This document shows positions 8,097 to 17,651 of a DNA stretch of 64,000 bases, in pieces (positions within the stretch are counted from its first letter, which is position 1; each line of letters opens with the position of its first letter). The notes under the pieces were generated by a model. The model worked only from the letters and a program-made list of their open reading frames with translations, was not told the origin of the DNA and ran no database searches. The stretch covers positions 62,001 to 126,000 of the forward strand of contig DASYHQ010000008.1 in assembly GCA_035998445.1 (NCBI GenBank), written 5' to 3'. Origin of the DNA: Tepidisphaeraceae bacterium. GTDB taxonomy: Bacteria; Planctomycetota; Phycisphaerae; Tepidisphaerales; Tepidisphaeraceae. The position numbers and the translations under genes are program-made.

Positions 8097-9278
8097 ATGT
8101 CCGTCCTGACCTACCGCACCGCCGGCGAATCGCATGGGCCCGCTTTGATCACACTGGTGGAAGGCCTGCCCGCGGCGATGCCAATCGATAAAGAACTGAT
8201 CAACAACGAGTTAAAGCGCCGCCAGGGCGGCTACGGCCGGGGTGGGCGGCAGAAGATCGAGACGGACGCGGTACAGTTTCTCACCGGTGTGCGCATGGGC
8301 CGCACAATCGGTTCACCGATCACGATGCTCGTGCCGAACAAGGACAACCGACTGGACGACCCCACCGCCACGCCCCCGTTGCGCCGCCCCCGGCCGGGCC
8401 ACGCCGATCTGGCGGGCAGCATTAAGTGGCTGACGACCGATTGCCGTGAAACGCTGGAGCGCGCCAGCGCCCGTGAGACCGCCGCCCGCGTGGCGGCGGG
8501 CGCGCTGTCGCGGTCGCTGCTGGCGGCGTTCGACATACACGTCTTCGGCTTTGTCCGCAGCGTTGGGGGCGTGACGTCTGAAGCGGTTGTGACGCCGGCC
8601 AACTACCGCGATCTGCAAGCCAGGCGCGACGCCAGCGAGGTCTACGTCTTAGACGACGCCGCCGACGCCGGCATGCGCGAGTTCATCAACCAGCAGAAGA
8701 TGGCCAAGGACACCGCCGGCGGCATCGTCGAGGCGCACGTCTTCGGCTGCCCGATCGGCCTGGGCACCTGCATGACCTGGGACGGCCGGTTGGACAGCCG
8801 CATCGGCGCCGCCGTCATGGGCATTCAGGCGTTCAAGGGCGTCGAGATCGGCATGGGCTTCGACGTCGCCGACCTGCCCGGATCGCAGGTGCACGATGAG
8901 ATTCTGTACGACGCCAGCCTCAAGGAAACGCCATCGCTGGGCTTCACCCGCCCCACCAACAATGCGGGTGGTTTAGAAGGCGGCATGACCAACGGCCAAC
9001 CGGTGATCGTGCGCGGCGCGATGAAGCCGATCAGCACCCTTGGCAAGCCGCTGCGCAGCGTCGACCTGCAGACGAAACAGTCGGCCGAGGCCGGCTGGGA
9101 ACGCAGCGATATCAGCGCGATCAGCGCCGCCAGCGTGGTGATGGAAAACGTGGTCGCCTTTGAGATCGCCAAGGCCTTCCTCGACAAGTTCGGCGGCGAC
9201 TCGATGGTCGAGGTCCGCACGAACTACGAGAACTTCCTCGCGGCGGCGAGGAAACTGCCGGCGGGATACGAGGGATAA
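8097..9278 (+). CDS. aroC: Chorismate synthase
   Basis: A 393-residue enzyme converting 5-enolpyruvylshikimate-3-phosphate to chorismate with reduced FMN, the last step of the shikimate pathway. The N-terminus has the family signature GESHGPALITLVEG, and RRQGGYGRGGRQ follows at about 42-53. The catalytic-site regions RPRPGHADL, SARETAARVAAG and GGLEGGMTNG are all present. Length is close to the usual 360-400. It stands alone, with no other aro genes nearby. A -10 hexamer right before the ATG suggests a leaderless mRNA. Confidence 0.97.
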   Translation: MSVLTYRTAGESHGPALITLVEGLPAAMPIDKELINNELKRRQGGYGRGGRQKIETDAVQFLTGVRMGRTIGSPITMLVPNKDNRLDDPTATPPLRRPRPGHADLAGSIKWLTTDCRETLERASARETAARVAAGALSRSLLAAFDIHVFGFVRSVGGVTSEAVVTPANYRDLQARRDASEVYVLDDAADAGMREFINQQKMAKDTAGGIVEAHVFGCPIGLGTCMTWDGRLDSRIGAAVMGIQAFKGVEIGMGFDVADLPGSQVHDEILYDASLKETPSLGFTRPTNNAGGLEGGMTNGQPVIVRGAMKPISTLGKPLRSVDLQTKQSAEAGWERSDISAISAASVVMENVVAFEIAKAFLDKFGGDSMVEVRTNYENFLAAARKLPAGYEG

Positions 9279-9390
9279 CGCGCCGCGCCCGTCCACGTTG
9301 ATGAATCGTTGGCGGACAGGCATTCCTGGGGGCCCATGCACTTGGCGAATCGGCCGCGTAGCTCGTCATCCTGAGACGGTGTTTATGAAG

Positions 9391-9489
9391 TCTGGTCCCC
9401 TCTCCCGGTACTCCGGGAGAGGGTTAGGGTGAGGGTGATTTCGAGCTGCTGGCGACGTCAGAAAGAACAGAATGCACCCTCACCTAGCC
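9391..9489. repeat. CTCTCCCGGTACTCCGGGAGAG repeat with a partial inverted partner
   Basis: A palindrome TCTCCCGGTACTCCGGGAGA followed by GGGTTAGGGTGAGGGTGATTTCGA lies at 9391-9444. A short inverted partner, CACCCTCACCTAGCC, lies at 9475-9489. The partner overlaps the last codons and stop of the small membrane-protein gene 9480-9815. Further copies lie at 16089, 21371, 28961 and 39774. Confidence 0.85.
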
Positions 9490-9815
9490 TCCTCGCCACC
9501 CAGCGCACCGTGATTGGAAGACGGAAGAACGGCCCATCGCTTCCGCCGGTAATGGCGAACCAGCAACACCACGAACGTGGCCACGCAAGCCGCCTTCCAC
9601 ACGAACAGCCACAGCGGTCGCCACCACGCGCCGGTGCGCGTCTCGACGACGTCCGAAAGCCCGAACAACAGAAACGCCACCGCCGCGACAACACAGTCGC
9701 GCCGCGCGTCCGGAGCGTGACCCTTGCGTAACACCGCGATCGCGAAGCCGAGTGCGATCACGATCCACAAGCCGGCTTCGGCGTAGTTGGAGAGGATAAA
9801 CTCTCTTGTGATCAT
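9480..9815 (-). CDS. Small three-helix membrane protein, unknown
   Basis: A 111-residue hydrophobic protein starting at ATG 9815 with AGGGAG upstream. Its ATG overlaps the stop of the preceding zinc-ribbon membrane gene (ATGA), so the two are translationally coupled. About three TM helices are visible (WIVIALGFAIAVL, VVAAVAFLLFGLSD, WKAACVATFVVLLV), with an ETRTG motif after the second. The last residues (EEAR) are encoded by the end of a dispersed repeat arm, so the C-terminus may have been altered by repeat insertion. No family was recognised. Confidence 0.78.
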   Translation of the reverse strand: MITREFILSNYAEAGLWIVIALGFAIAVLRKGHAPDARRDCVVAAVAFLLFGLSDVVETRTGAWWRPLWLFVWKAACVATFVVLLVRHYRRKRWAVLPSSNHGALGGEEAR

Positions 9816-10681
9816 CGTGTCGCTCCCTGGGCATCGGCCATCGGCGGTGGCGTCTTGCCGTCGACGCGCCACAGGAACGCCAGCGCCTGCCGCGGCTTGG
9901 GCGGCACGAAGACGCGCGCCAACCCGCGGGCGAGTGGGCGGCCGATCACGGTGCCCAGCAGCACGAAGATCACCTGCAGCGCCACGCACCACCCCATCCA
10001 AGGCAACAGTTCAACGTGAAATGCATCGTGTGAACGTTCGAGGCGCCACAGCCCATACACGACACCTGCAACGGCGATCGGCAGCAACGCTACCCACAGG
10101 TATCGCCGTCGTGGGACGTGCCACCCCGCAATTGCAATGAACCCGCCCAAGCTCGTGGCAAGCAGGCACGACACAAGGTTCAGGAAGATGACCCACGTCA
10201 CCTCTTGGCGGTCCCACTGCATCTCGAACACACGACGGCTCTGGATGTTGAGAAAACCGGTGTTCGCAAGCGGTTGGCGGGTGACAGAATTGACCATCTG
10301 GCCCTGCTCCAAATCCCATTCGACGCGTGTGCCGTCGGGCAGGAACTGAACCCACTCCACCGCGGTCGCGTTGTGGAGGCCCTGCATGCCGCCCATCGCG
10401 AGCAACAATCCCAGCACGACGCAGGTGGCGAAAAGGATCCACGCGAACAGCGCAAAGAGGCCGATGCGGTTCAGCCAGACACGCCGCGCCGACGTTCCCT
10501 CGCCAGCGGGGTGCCACGTGCCGCACTCCGGACAACGGCAGACCATGAAGTTGAGCCGTTCGTCGCGCGTGACGATCTGCCCGTGCAGGTTGTAGCCGCA
10601 ATCGCAGAAGTGATCGGTCTCGAGCTGCACGTACCGCTCGAGCGGGCGGACGTGGGGCGGCGCGTCGGCAAGGTCGGTCAT
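9812..10681 (-). CDS. Zinc-ribbon membrane protein, unknown
   Basis: A 289-residue protein. The N-terminal cytoplasmic part has paired Cys motifs (CDCGYNL at about 27 and CRCPECG at about 48), typical of a small zinc ribbon. TM segments follow near residues 75-100, 165-190, 195-215 and 230-255, with an extracytoplasmic loop of about 60 residues after the first. The ATG has GGGGA upstream. It overlaps the following gene by four bases. Planctomycetes encode many such zinc-ribbon membrane proteins of unknown role; no function can be assigned. Confidence 0.8.
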   Translation of the reverse strand: MTDLADAPPHVRPLERYVQLETDHFCDCGYNLHGQIVTRDERLNFMVCRCPECGTWHPAGEGTSARRVWLNRIGLFALFAWILFATCVVLGLLLAMGGMQGLHNATAVEWVQFLPDGTRVEWDLEQGQMVNSVTRQPLANTGFLNIQSRRVFEMQWDRQEVTWVIFLNLVSCLLATSLGGFIAIAGWHVPRRRYLWVALLPIAVAGVVYGLWRLERSHDAFHVELLPWMGWCVALQVIFVLLGTVIGRPLARGLARVFVPPKPRQALAFLWRVDGKTPPPMADAQGATR

Positions 10682-10770
10682 TGTCTTCCCCGTTGATGTA
10701 CTGCGGCTGCCGTACGCCTGACGAAGATGAGGTGCAGCCCGCGAACGGCAACAGTGGCCGTGTCAGCCGT

Positions 10771-11019
10771 TCATCGCTTCAGCAGGTAGCGCACAAAATG
10801 CCCCAATCCCGCAAAGCGGTAGCTGGGGTCAATGTAATGCTGAATCACGTAGAAAGCGAAGTAGTAGGCCCTGGCGAAGCACCAGGTCGCCAAGGCCAGC
10901 AACAGCGCGACCTTCAACGTCGGCCGTTCCAGGATTAAGGCCAACGAAGCGAGCGAACCGCCGAGCAGGAACAGCGCGGCCTTGGCGTAGATGACCTTCG
11001 GGTTGGTCAGATCGGCCAC
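10771..11019 (-). CDS. Small membrane protein, unknown
   Basis: An 82-residue protein starting at GTG 11019, with AGGGGA upstream. Two TM segments are visible (AALFLLGGSLASLALIL, ALLLALATWCFARAYYFAFYVI), followed by a conserved-looking tail with HYIDPSYRFAGL. It lies 35 bp downstream of the aminotransferase on the same strand and may be cotranscribed. No family is recognised; small proteins ending this way look like housekeeping membrane proteins of planctomycetes (inference). Confidence 0.75.
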   Translation of the reverse strand: MADLTNPKVIYAKAALFLLGGSLASLALILERPTLKVALLLALATWCFARAYYFAFYVIQHYIDPSYRFAGLGHFVRYLLKR

Positions 11020-11054
11020 GAGGTCCCCTTGCTGGTTTCCGTGCGCCTCGTGTG

Positions 11055-12293
11055 CTACGCCCCTGCCGTCTCGCGCTTGGGCTTGGGCTTGCGGGGGTTC
11101 AGGGCCCGTTCCAAGTTGCCCATGGCCTGCTTCAGGCGGTGTTCGTTTTCCACCAGGGCGATGCGGACGTAGCGCTCGCCGTTCTCGCCGAAGGCTTTGC
11201 CGGGGGAGAGCGCGACTTCCGCTTCGTCCATCATGCGCAGGCAGAAGTCGATCGTGTCCTCGTTGGGCTTGAAGTGGGCGTCGTTGATGCGGGCCCAGAC
11301 GAACATGCTGGCCAGCGGCTTCTCGTACGTCCAGCCGAGCTTATCCAAACCGCGGCAGACGACGTCGCGGCGCTCGGCGTAGAGCTTGCTCTGCGCCTCG
11401 GGCGTGTTGTCGCACTCGCGCATTGCGATCACGCTGGCGATCTGGATCGGCGCGAAGTGGCCGTAGTCGTAGTAACCCTTGATGGTCGCCAGCGCCTTGA
11501 CCATCTCCTTGTTGCCACAGCAGAACCCGACGCGCCAGCCGGCCATGTTGTAGCTCTTGGACATCGTCGTGAACTCGACGCCGATCTCCGTGGCGCCCTT
11601 GGCGGCCAGGAAGCTGGGGGCCTTGTAGCCGTCGAAGTTGATCTCGCCGTACGCAAAGTCGCTGACGATCATCACGCCGTGCCGGCGGCACATCTCGATC
11701 GCCTTGTCCCAGAACCACGGCTCGATCGTCATGCTCGTGGGGTTGTGCGGATAGTTTAAGATCAACAGCTTCGGCTTCGGGTACAGCTCGACGAAGACCT
11801 TCTCGATGCGATCGAGGAACGCCTGATCGTTGCCGAGCGGCACGCGGATCACGTTGGCGCCGGCCATCGCGGGGGCGTAAATATGGATGGGGAACGCGGG
11901 GTCGCCCGTCACGATCGTGTCGCCGGGCCCAAGCATGGCCAGGCACAGGTGGCTGAAGCCTTCCTTGGAGCCGATGGTGGAGATGATCTCGGTTTCGGGG
12001 TCCAGGTCGACGCCGTACTTCTTCTTGTACTTCTTGGCGACCTCCTTGCGCAGCCCCGCGATGCCGACGCTGACCGAGTAGCGGTGGTTGCGCGGGTCGA
12101 TCGCGGCTTCCTTCAGCTTGTCGACGACGCACTCGGGCGTGGGATCGGTCGGGTTGCCCATGCCCAGGTCGATGATGTCGATGCCCGCGACGCGCTTGTC
12201 GTACTTGGTCTTGTTGATGCGCGCGAACAGGTAAGGGGGCAAACGCTGAATGCGGGCCGACACGTCGATCTTGAAGGGGGTTTGGTTGCTCAT
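11055..12293 (-). CDS. PLP aminotransferase, AlaC/LL-DAP type
   Basis: A 412-residue fold-type I aminotransferase. The PLP lysine is K246 in TTMSKSYNMAGWRVGF, with N184 (NYPHNP), D212 and R254 as the other cofactor and substrate residues. Overall it resembles the AlaC glutamate-pyruvate aminotransferases, which are close to LL-diaminopimelate aminotransferases. The likely reaction is alanine synthesis from pyruvate and glutamate. An LL-DAP aminotransferase role in lysine and peptidoglycan synthesis cannot be excluded. The C-terminus is Lys/Pro-rich (PRKPKPKRETAG). Confidence 0.88.
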   Translation of the reverse strand: MSNQTPFKIDVSARIQRLPPYLFARINKTKYDKRVAGIDIIDLGMGNPTDPTPECVVDKLKEAAIDPRNHRYSVSVGIAGLRKEVAKKYKKKYGVDLDPETEIISTIGSKEGFSHLCLAMLGPGDTIVTGDPAFPIHIYAPAMAGANVIRVPLGNDQAFLDRIEKVFVELYPKPKLLILNYPHNPTSMTIEPWFWDKAIEMCRRHGVMIVSDFAYGEINFDGYKAPSFLAAKGATEIGVEFTTMSKSYNMAGWRVGFCCGNKEMVKALATIKGYYDYGHFAPIQIASVIAMRECDNTPEAQSKLYAERRDVVCRGLDKLGWTYEKPLASMFVWARINDAHFKPNEDTIDFCLRMMDEAEVALSPGKAFGENGERYVRIALVENEHRLKQAMGNLERALNPRKPKPKRETAGA

Positions 12294-12379
12294 GGTGGTT
12301 CGCGAGACAGTCTAACATCCCCAGGGGTCAGTTGTCGCGTGGGGCAAAGAACAGAGGTATGTACTTCCCGGAGAAACCG

Positions 12380-12454
12380 TCATCCTGAGGTGCTCCCAAG
12401 GATCTCTTCTTGACGTAAGACGGGGGGAGATCCTTCGGAGTACCTCAGGATGAC
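12380..12454. repeat. GTCATCCTGAGG hairpin repeat
   Basis: The left arm GTCATCCTGAGGTGCTCC (12380) and the inverted right arm GGAGTACCTCAGGATGAC (ends 12454) enclose paired inner boxes AAGGATCTC and GAGATCCTT. It is related in design to the TGTCATCCCG family but is a distinct sequence. A separate small palindrome GGTGGGCAAGCCCACC lies at about 12511-12526, just past the end of the next gene. Confidence 0.8.
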
Positions 12455-12527
12455 CGGTTTTGAAAACGGGCTACGTTCTCCTTCGATTCGAAGAAGTACG
12501 AAAGCAGGACGGTGGGCAAGCCCACCG

Positions 12528-13619
12528 CTATGTGGCGGGGGCTGCTTCGAGGCCCCCCAGTTCGCTCGGTGGCGGAATGTCGGTCGGATCGTCCAGCAAT
12601 TCATCGACAACGTCCTTCAACGTCACCACCCCTTCCACGCCGCCGTACTCATCCACCACCAGCAACATCTCAGAGTGGTACTGGCCGAAGAGCGGAAACA
12701 GCCGGTCGACCTTGGCGGTCTCGGGGACGAAGTGCGGCTTGCGGGCGATGAGCGGCAGCACGCTGACGTCGCCGGCGGCGTGGTAGGCCGACAGGAACTC
12801 CTTCGTGTGCAGCACGCCGATCACCTTGTCCAGCCCCCCGTCGCACAGCGGCAGCCGGCTGAACAGGTGCGAGTTGATCACCTCGCGATTGCGGGCCATG
12901 TCCCACTTCAGGTCGAGGTACGCCACCTGCATTCGCGGCACCATGATCTGCTTGGCGGTGCGCTTGCCCAACGCCAGCGCATTCAACACCAAGGCCTGCT
13001 CCAGTGGCGTTACCACCCCGTCGGCGGCGGCGCTTGTGGTCAGGGAGATGATGTCGGCGGCGCTGTGCGTCTGCTTTTCCGCCTCGTCCACCCGCCCCAA
13101 GCCCAACGGCCGGCTGACGGCGTTGGCGAGCAAGTTCATCAGCCAGACCAACGGTCGAACCGCCCGGCGAACCCACAGCACCGGCACTGCGGTGAACGAC
13201 GTCACCGGTTCCACGTAACGCAGCGTCAGCGCCTTGGGCAGCAGCTCGCTCAGCACCACCGTCAGCAGCGTGACGATCGTGAAGCTGAGGAACGTCGAGA
13301 TCGTCCGGAAGACCGCCTCGGGCAGTAGATCCCCCAGCGGCCCGATCACCCTTACCAGCAGCGCCGTCATCGCCGGCTCACCGATGCCGCCGAGCATCAG
13401 GTTCGTCATCGTGATGCAGACCTGGATCGCCCCGATCGCCCCCGCCGGGTCGGCCTTAAGCGCCGCCATCGCGTCGGCGGCGCGCTGGCGGCCCCGGGCG
13501 CGAAGGCGGTCGAGCTCCTGCGAGCGGATCGCGACCACGGCATACTCGGCACACACGAAGAACGCGTTGCAGGCGATCAAAATCGGGACGAGCGCAAGCG
13601 AAACCTGAGGGCTGAACAT
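12528..13619 (-). CDS. CNNM/DUF21 domain protein with CBS pair, lacking the CorC tail
   Basis: A 363-residue inner-membrane protein of the CNNM/hemolysin-C (CorC, TlyC-like) family, usually tied to Mg2+ or Co2+ homeostasis. The DUF21 membrane domain is about 1-195, with family motifs ACNAFFVCAEYAVVA and LSELLPKALTLRYVEP. A CBS pair follows (about 215-345, VPRMQVAYLDL and DEYGGVEGVVTLKDVVDEL). Usual members run to about 420-450 residues and end in a CorC_HlyC domain. This one stops after the CBS pair with only a short proline-rich tail, so it is a short form or a natural truncation. Confidence 0.88.
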   Translation of the reverse strand: MFSPQVSLALVPILIACNAFFVCAEYAVVAIRSQELDRLRARGRQRAADAMAALKADPAGAIGAIQVCITMTNLMLGGIGEPAMTALLVRVIGPLGDLLPEAVFRTISTFLSFTIVTLLTVVLSELLPKALTLRYVEPVTSFTAVPVLWVRRAVRPLVWLMNLLANAVSRPLGLGRVDEAEKQTHSAADIISLTTSAAADGVVTPLEQALVLNALALGKRTAKQIMVPRMQVAYLDLKWDMARNREVINSHLFSRLPLCDGGLDKVIGVLHTKEFLSAYHAAGDVSVLPLIARKPHFVPETAKVDRLFPLFGQYHSEMLLVVDEYGGVEGVVTLKDVVDELLDDPTDIPPPSELGGLEAAPAT

Positions 13620-14234
13620 TGTCGGTCATCGTATAGGGAAAGCGCCCCAAGTGGGTAGCCATGATCCAATGTTCCGGCTCTTTCGATAGCCGCCTGTCAA
13701 CTAAAAGATGGTCATGTATCCAAGCATCGAAACGCTTACGAACAACGCGTCACATTTCTCGTGGTGGAATGGACATAGGAAGTGCGCAGCGTCCGATAGT
13801 AGCCGGCAACACTTCGAATTTTCGCGGAATTCATCTTGACATATTCTGCGCACTCTTCACAATCGAGCTTGCTTGACCGCCTAAGCTGCCCGAACTCTTC
13901 GGGTGGCACGGAGAACCCGACGTGAAGATGTGCGTTTCACGTTCGTCACGATGATCTGGAAACGGATCATTTTGGCAGGGGCGAATTGGTCGAGGTGGGT
14001 GAATGGGCCGGGGTGTGCGCAATGCGTACGCTTTGGCGAAATGAACTTACCTTGAACTGAGGGAGACTTTCAGCTCCCAGCCCGTCAGCTAACTCCGTAG
14101 GCATTTGAAAGGGATCAACGCTTCTGCAAGCGTTTGGATTCCCTCCGATATCCTTCTGTTCAACCGTTGTGGCCCTGGGGTTCCCCCGTGCGGTCGCTAC
14201 CGAACAACAGCGCTTACCAGCGCAGGAGTAACGC
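13620..14234. other. Gene-free 615-bp region with possible structured RNA
   Basis: No convincing coding frame is present. A TTGACA box at 13838 has only a poor -10 partner. The stretch 13985-14180 holds two clear stem-loops: GGGAG..CTCCC at about 14060-14078, and AACGCTTCTGCAAGCGTT at 14118-14135. The latter lies inside an outer GGGAT/ATTCCC pairing. This could be an untranslated leader or a small RNA upstream of the 74-residue gene at 14235, but no known RNA family was recognised. Confidence 0.35.
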
Positions 14235-14459
14235 GTGTCCCAGTCCGAACAGCTCCGCCGAGCCATCGAAAACCTGATCGACGCCAAGTTGTTGGACGTC
14301 CTCAGCAAGCCGGGTGGTTTGGACCGGTTGCTCGCCCACCGCCGCACGGGTGTCGCCAGCTTCGACATCCGCAATGCCGAGCGTCGCCTGCAGGAGGTGA
14401 TCTCGCAGATCCTCCCCGCCGAACAGCAGCAGCAGTCGAACGCCGAGCAGGTTGCTTAG
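14235..14459 (+). CDS. Small hypothetical protein
   Basis: A 74-residue soluble, mostly helical protein. The GTG start has GGAG seven bases upstream. It is hydrophilic, with a Gln-rich end (AEQQQQSNAEQ). The motif VASFDIRNAERRLQEVISQIL looks like a conserved helical core. Codon use resembles its neighbours. No family was recognised and nothing nearby suggests a role. It follows the structured gene-free region 13620-14234. Confidence 0.6.
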   Translation: MSQSEQLRRAIENLIDAKLLDVLSKPGGLDRLLAHRRTGVASFDIRNAERRLQEVISQILPAEQQQQSNAEQVA

Positions 14460-14682
14460 GCGATTATCCGATAGAAGAGTGATGTCCTTCTGTTTCGTAA
14501 CACGGCCCGCCGGGCCGTGAACGGTTGTGGCACCACGCCTGATCGGTGGCCCGAAGCGACACCCACCTTGGGTTGCCTCCAATAGGGGGACGACTCCAAT
14601 GTCACGCCTACGCCGAGTTGCTCTCACGTAACCTGGTGCGTTTACTAGAGCAACGGACCTATTCCTGCAGCGGCTTGTCCTT

Positions 14683-14764
14683 TGGGTGCCACGGTTGGTA
14701 CTCCAAGCCAGGTCGGCTGCTTCGACCTTACAGCACGGCTTGGAGTACCAATCCGTGGGACCCA
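14683..14764. repeat. 82-bp hairpin repeat (GGTGCCACGGTTGGTACTCC arms)
   Basis: Left arm TGGGTGCCACGGTTGGTACT and right arm AGTACCAATCCGTGGGACCC are imperfect inverted copies. The loop carries its own small stem (GGTCG...CGACC). A second copy with a different loop lies at 51250-51326. The rest of the 537-bp gap 14460-14996 holds no gene that I can support, only the candidate promoter at its right end. Confidence 0.85.
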
Positions 14765-14959
14765 AACGCTACGGCACGGGGCGCCCTGCTATAGAATTCG
14801 CCGAACCGCGTTCAGGGAACCGTCGTTCTATCCATCGATGATGATTTCCCTCACGATGGGGCTGCGCGGCCGTTCTTCTTAGAGAGGCATCGACGGATCG
14901 ATGTCTGCCAACGGTCATCTGGCTCATGCTGGTTTTCCCGCTGATCGCGTGTCGATCGC

Positions 14960-14989
14960 TTGACGCCCGCCCCGCCTTCCACCGATAAA
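14960..14989 (+). promoter_or_regulatory. Candidate promoter of the Gfo/Idh gene (leaderless)
   Basis: TTGACG (14960-14965) and GATAAA (14984-14989) are separated by 18 bp. The ATG at 14997 starts seven bases after the -10 box, and there is no ribosome binding site. This fits the leaderless pattern seen at aroC and the acyltransferase gene. Confidence 0.5.
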
Positions 14990-14996
14990 ACGCATT

Positions 14997-16022
14997 ATGA
15001 TTCGCATTGGTTTGATGGGTTGCGGCGTCGTTGCAACCTACGGTCACATTCCCGCCATCCAGCAGACCGCTGGCCTGACGCTCAAGAGCATCTTCGAGCC
15101 CGATGCCGGTCGGATGCTCGACGTGAAGTCGCGCTTCAACATCGAGCAGGGCTTCACCGACATCGAGGCCTTCTTTGCCAGCGGCATCGACGCGGTCGTC
15201 GTCACCTCGCCCGCCCCGGCGCACCTGGAGAACGTGCGGCTGGCGGCGAAGTACCGCAAGCCCGTGCTCTGCGAGAAGCCGCTGGCGATGAACGAGGCCG
15301 ACAGTCAGACCATGGTCGACCTGATGCGCGGCGCCGACGTGCCGTTGTTCGTCGGCTTCAACTATCGATTCGCGCCGTGCGCTCTGGAGATCAAGCGGCT
15401 GGTGCGCGAGGGCGCAATTGGCAGCGTGCGGTCGCTGCGTTTGATCTACAACTGGGACTGTCACGGCAAGTGGCAGCCGCGCGATTCGACCGACCACCCC
15501 AACCTGCACCGCGAGGGCCGCATGCTCGAGGGTGGCCCGATGGTCGACTGCGGCGTGCACCAGATCGACCTCGCCCGCTGGTGGCTGGGCACCGAGATCG
15601 TCTCGCACCACGGCCAGGGCATCTGGGTCGATGAGTACGCCGCCCCCGACCACATGTACCTGCACCTGGAACACACCGGCGGCACGCACACGATGGTCGA
15701 GATCAGCTACAGCTTCGCCCACACCTCGCGCGACCAGCGCGTGCAGTTCGTGTATGAACTGATCGGCACCGACGGCGTCATTCGCTACGACCGCCAGGCC
15801 CGCGTCTTCGAGGTCGTGAACCGCCAGGGCACGCAGCACCTGCCGTGGCACGAGGAGAAGAACTTCGAGGGCATGTACGCCGAGTTCGCCCGTGCCCTGC
15901 AGACCGGCGACTCCGGCAACCTACCCACCGGCGCCGACGGGGTCCTCGCCACCCGCGTGGCACGCGTGGCGACGGAAGAGGTGATGGCCAGGCATCTGGC
16001 TGCGCTGAACGAGGGCAAGTAA
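14997..16022 (+). CDS. Gfo/Idh/MocA family NAD(P)-dependent oxidoreductase
   Basis: A 341-residue dehydrogenase. The N-terminal Rossmann fold starts IGLMGCGVVATYGHIPA, and the family motif CEKPLAMN at about 95 carries the catalytic-region lysine. The C-terminal alpha/beta domain has GGPMVDCGVHQIDLARWWLG, with the His and Asp typical of sugar or inositol dehydrogenases. The substrate cannot be read from sequence. Planctomycetes carry many paralogues acting on sugars and sugar acids. The gene is isolated by repeat-rich gaps on both sides. Confidence 0.92.
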   Translation: MIRIGLMGCGVVATYGHIPAIQQTAGLTLKSIFEPDAGRMLDVKSRFNIEQGFTDIEAFFASGIDAVVVTSPAPAHLENVRLAAKYRKPVLCEKPLAMNEADSQTMVDLMRGADVPLFVGFNYRFAPCALEIKRLVREGAIGSVRSLRLIYNWDCHGKWQPRDSTDHPNLHREGRMLEGGPMVDCGVHQIDLARWWLGTEIVSHHGQGIWVDEYAAPDHMYLHLEHTGGTHTMVEISYSFAHTSRDQRVQFVYELIGTDGVIRYDRQARVFEVVNRQGTQHLPWHEEKNFEGMYAEFARALQTGDSGNLPTGADGVLATRVARVATEEVMARHLAALNEGK

Positions 16023-16088
16023 GAGCACGCGAAGGCGCGATGGCGCGAAGGAAGCGGCAAAGGGTTGCCCTGGCTGCGGACGCGCATT

Positions 16089-16306
16089 CCGGTCCCTCTC
16101 CCGGTACTCCGGGAGAGGCTAGGTGAGGGTGATTTCGAACGTCGTGAAACGCCTAAATGACCAAAACGAATGACCAATAAAGGCGAGGTCGTCTTTTGGT
16201 CATTGTTTAATAGGATTAGATTGGTCATTCAGGTTTGGTCATTGGTCATTCGAATTCGAATCACCCTCACCTAACCTCTCCCATGCGTACATGGGAGAGG
16301 GACCGG
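16089..16306. repeat. Inverted repeat pair enclosing six TTGGTCAT/ATGACCAA motifs
   Basis: Arm 1 (16089-16140) is CCGGTCCCTCTCCCGGTACTCCGGGAGAGG-like and ends GAGGGTGATTTCGAA. Arm 2 (16251-16306) is its inverted copy with a variant inner palindrome (CTCCCATGCGTACATGGGAG). The spacer contains ATGACCAA at 16157 and 16170, and the reverse TTGGTCAT at 16196, 16221, 16235 and 16242. The gap 16023-16429 has no gene. Confidence 0.88.
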
Positions 16307-16429
16307 AACATCCCCCTTCATAGATATCCTCCCTCTATCTCCGCGTCCGCCGCGTCACCGCGGTTGAGCCATCGCGTTCCTGTCCACATCCGCCTATAGT
16401 CAAAACGAGCACTAACAAGGTGACCCGTT

Positions 16430-17440
<1,011 letters not shown>

Positions 17441-17651
17441 CGCGCTAAGCCCCGGGGTCCGATAACCATTGATCTGCCAGCTACGAGCGGTAACGCTGTC
17501 GTTTCATCGAGAAACGCCACGGCTCATCCGCTTACGGTTCTGGCAATTGAAGCGCGTCCCTTCGATGATGAGTCAAAGCGGCGGAATCCCTCTACTGAAA
17601 ACGTTAACCTGCACTCGCTTTCGCTCGATAAACGTTTGGAGCGAATACTTT

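Noticed and set aside
13661..13876. 71-residue plus-strand frame
   Set aside because: No ribosome binding site, unusual composition and no family pattern.
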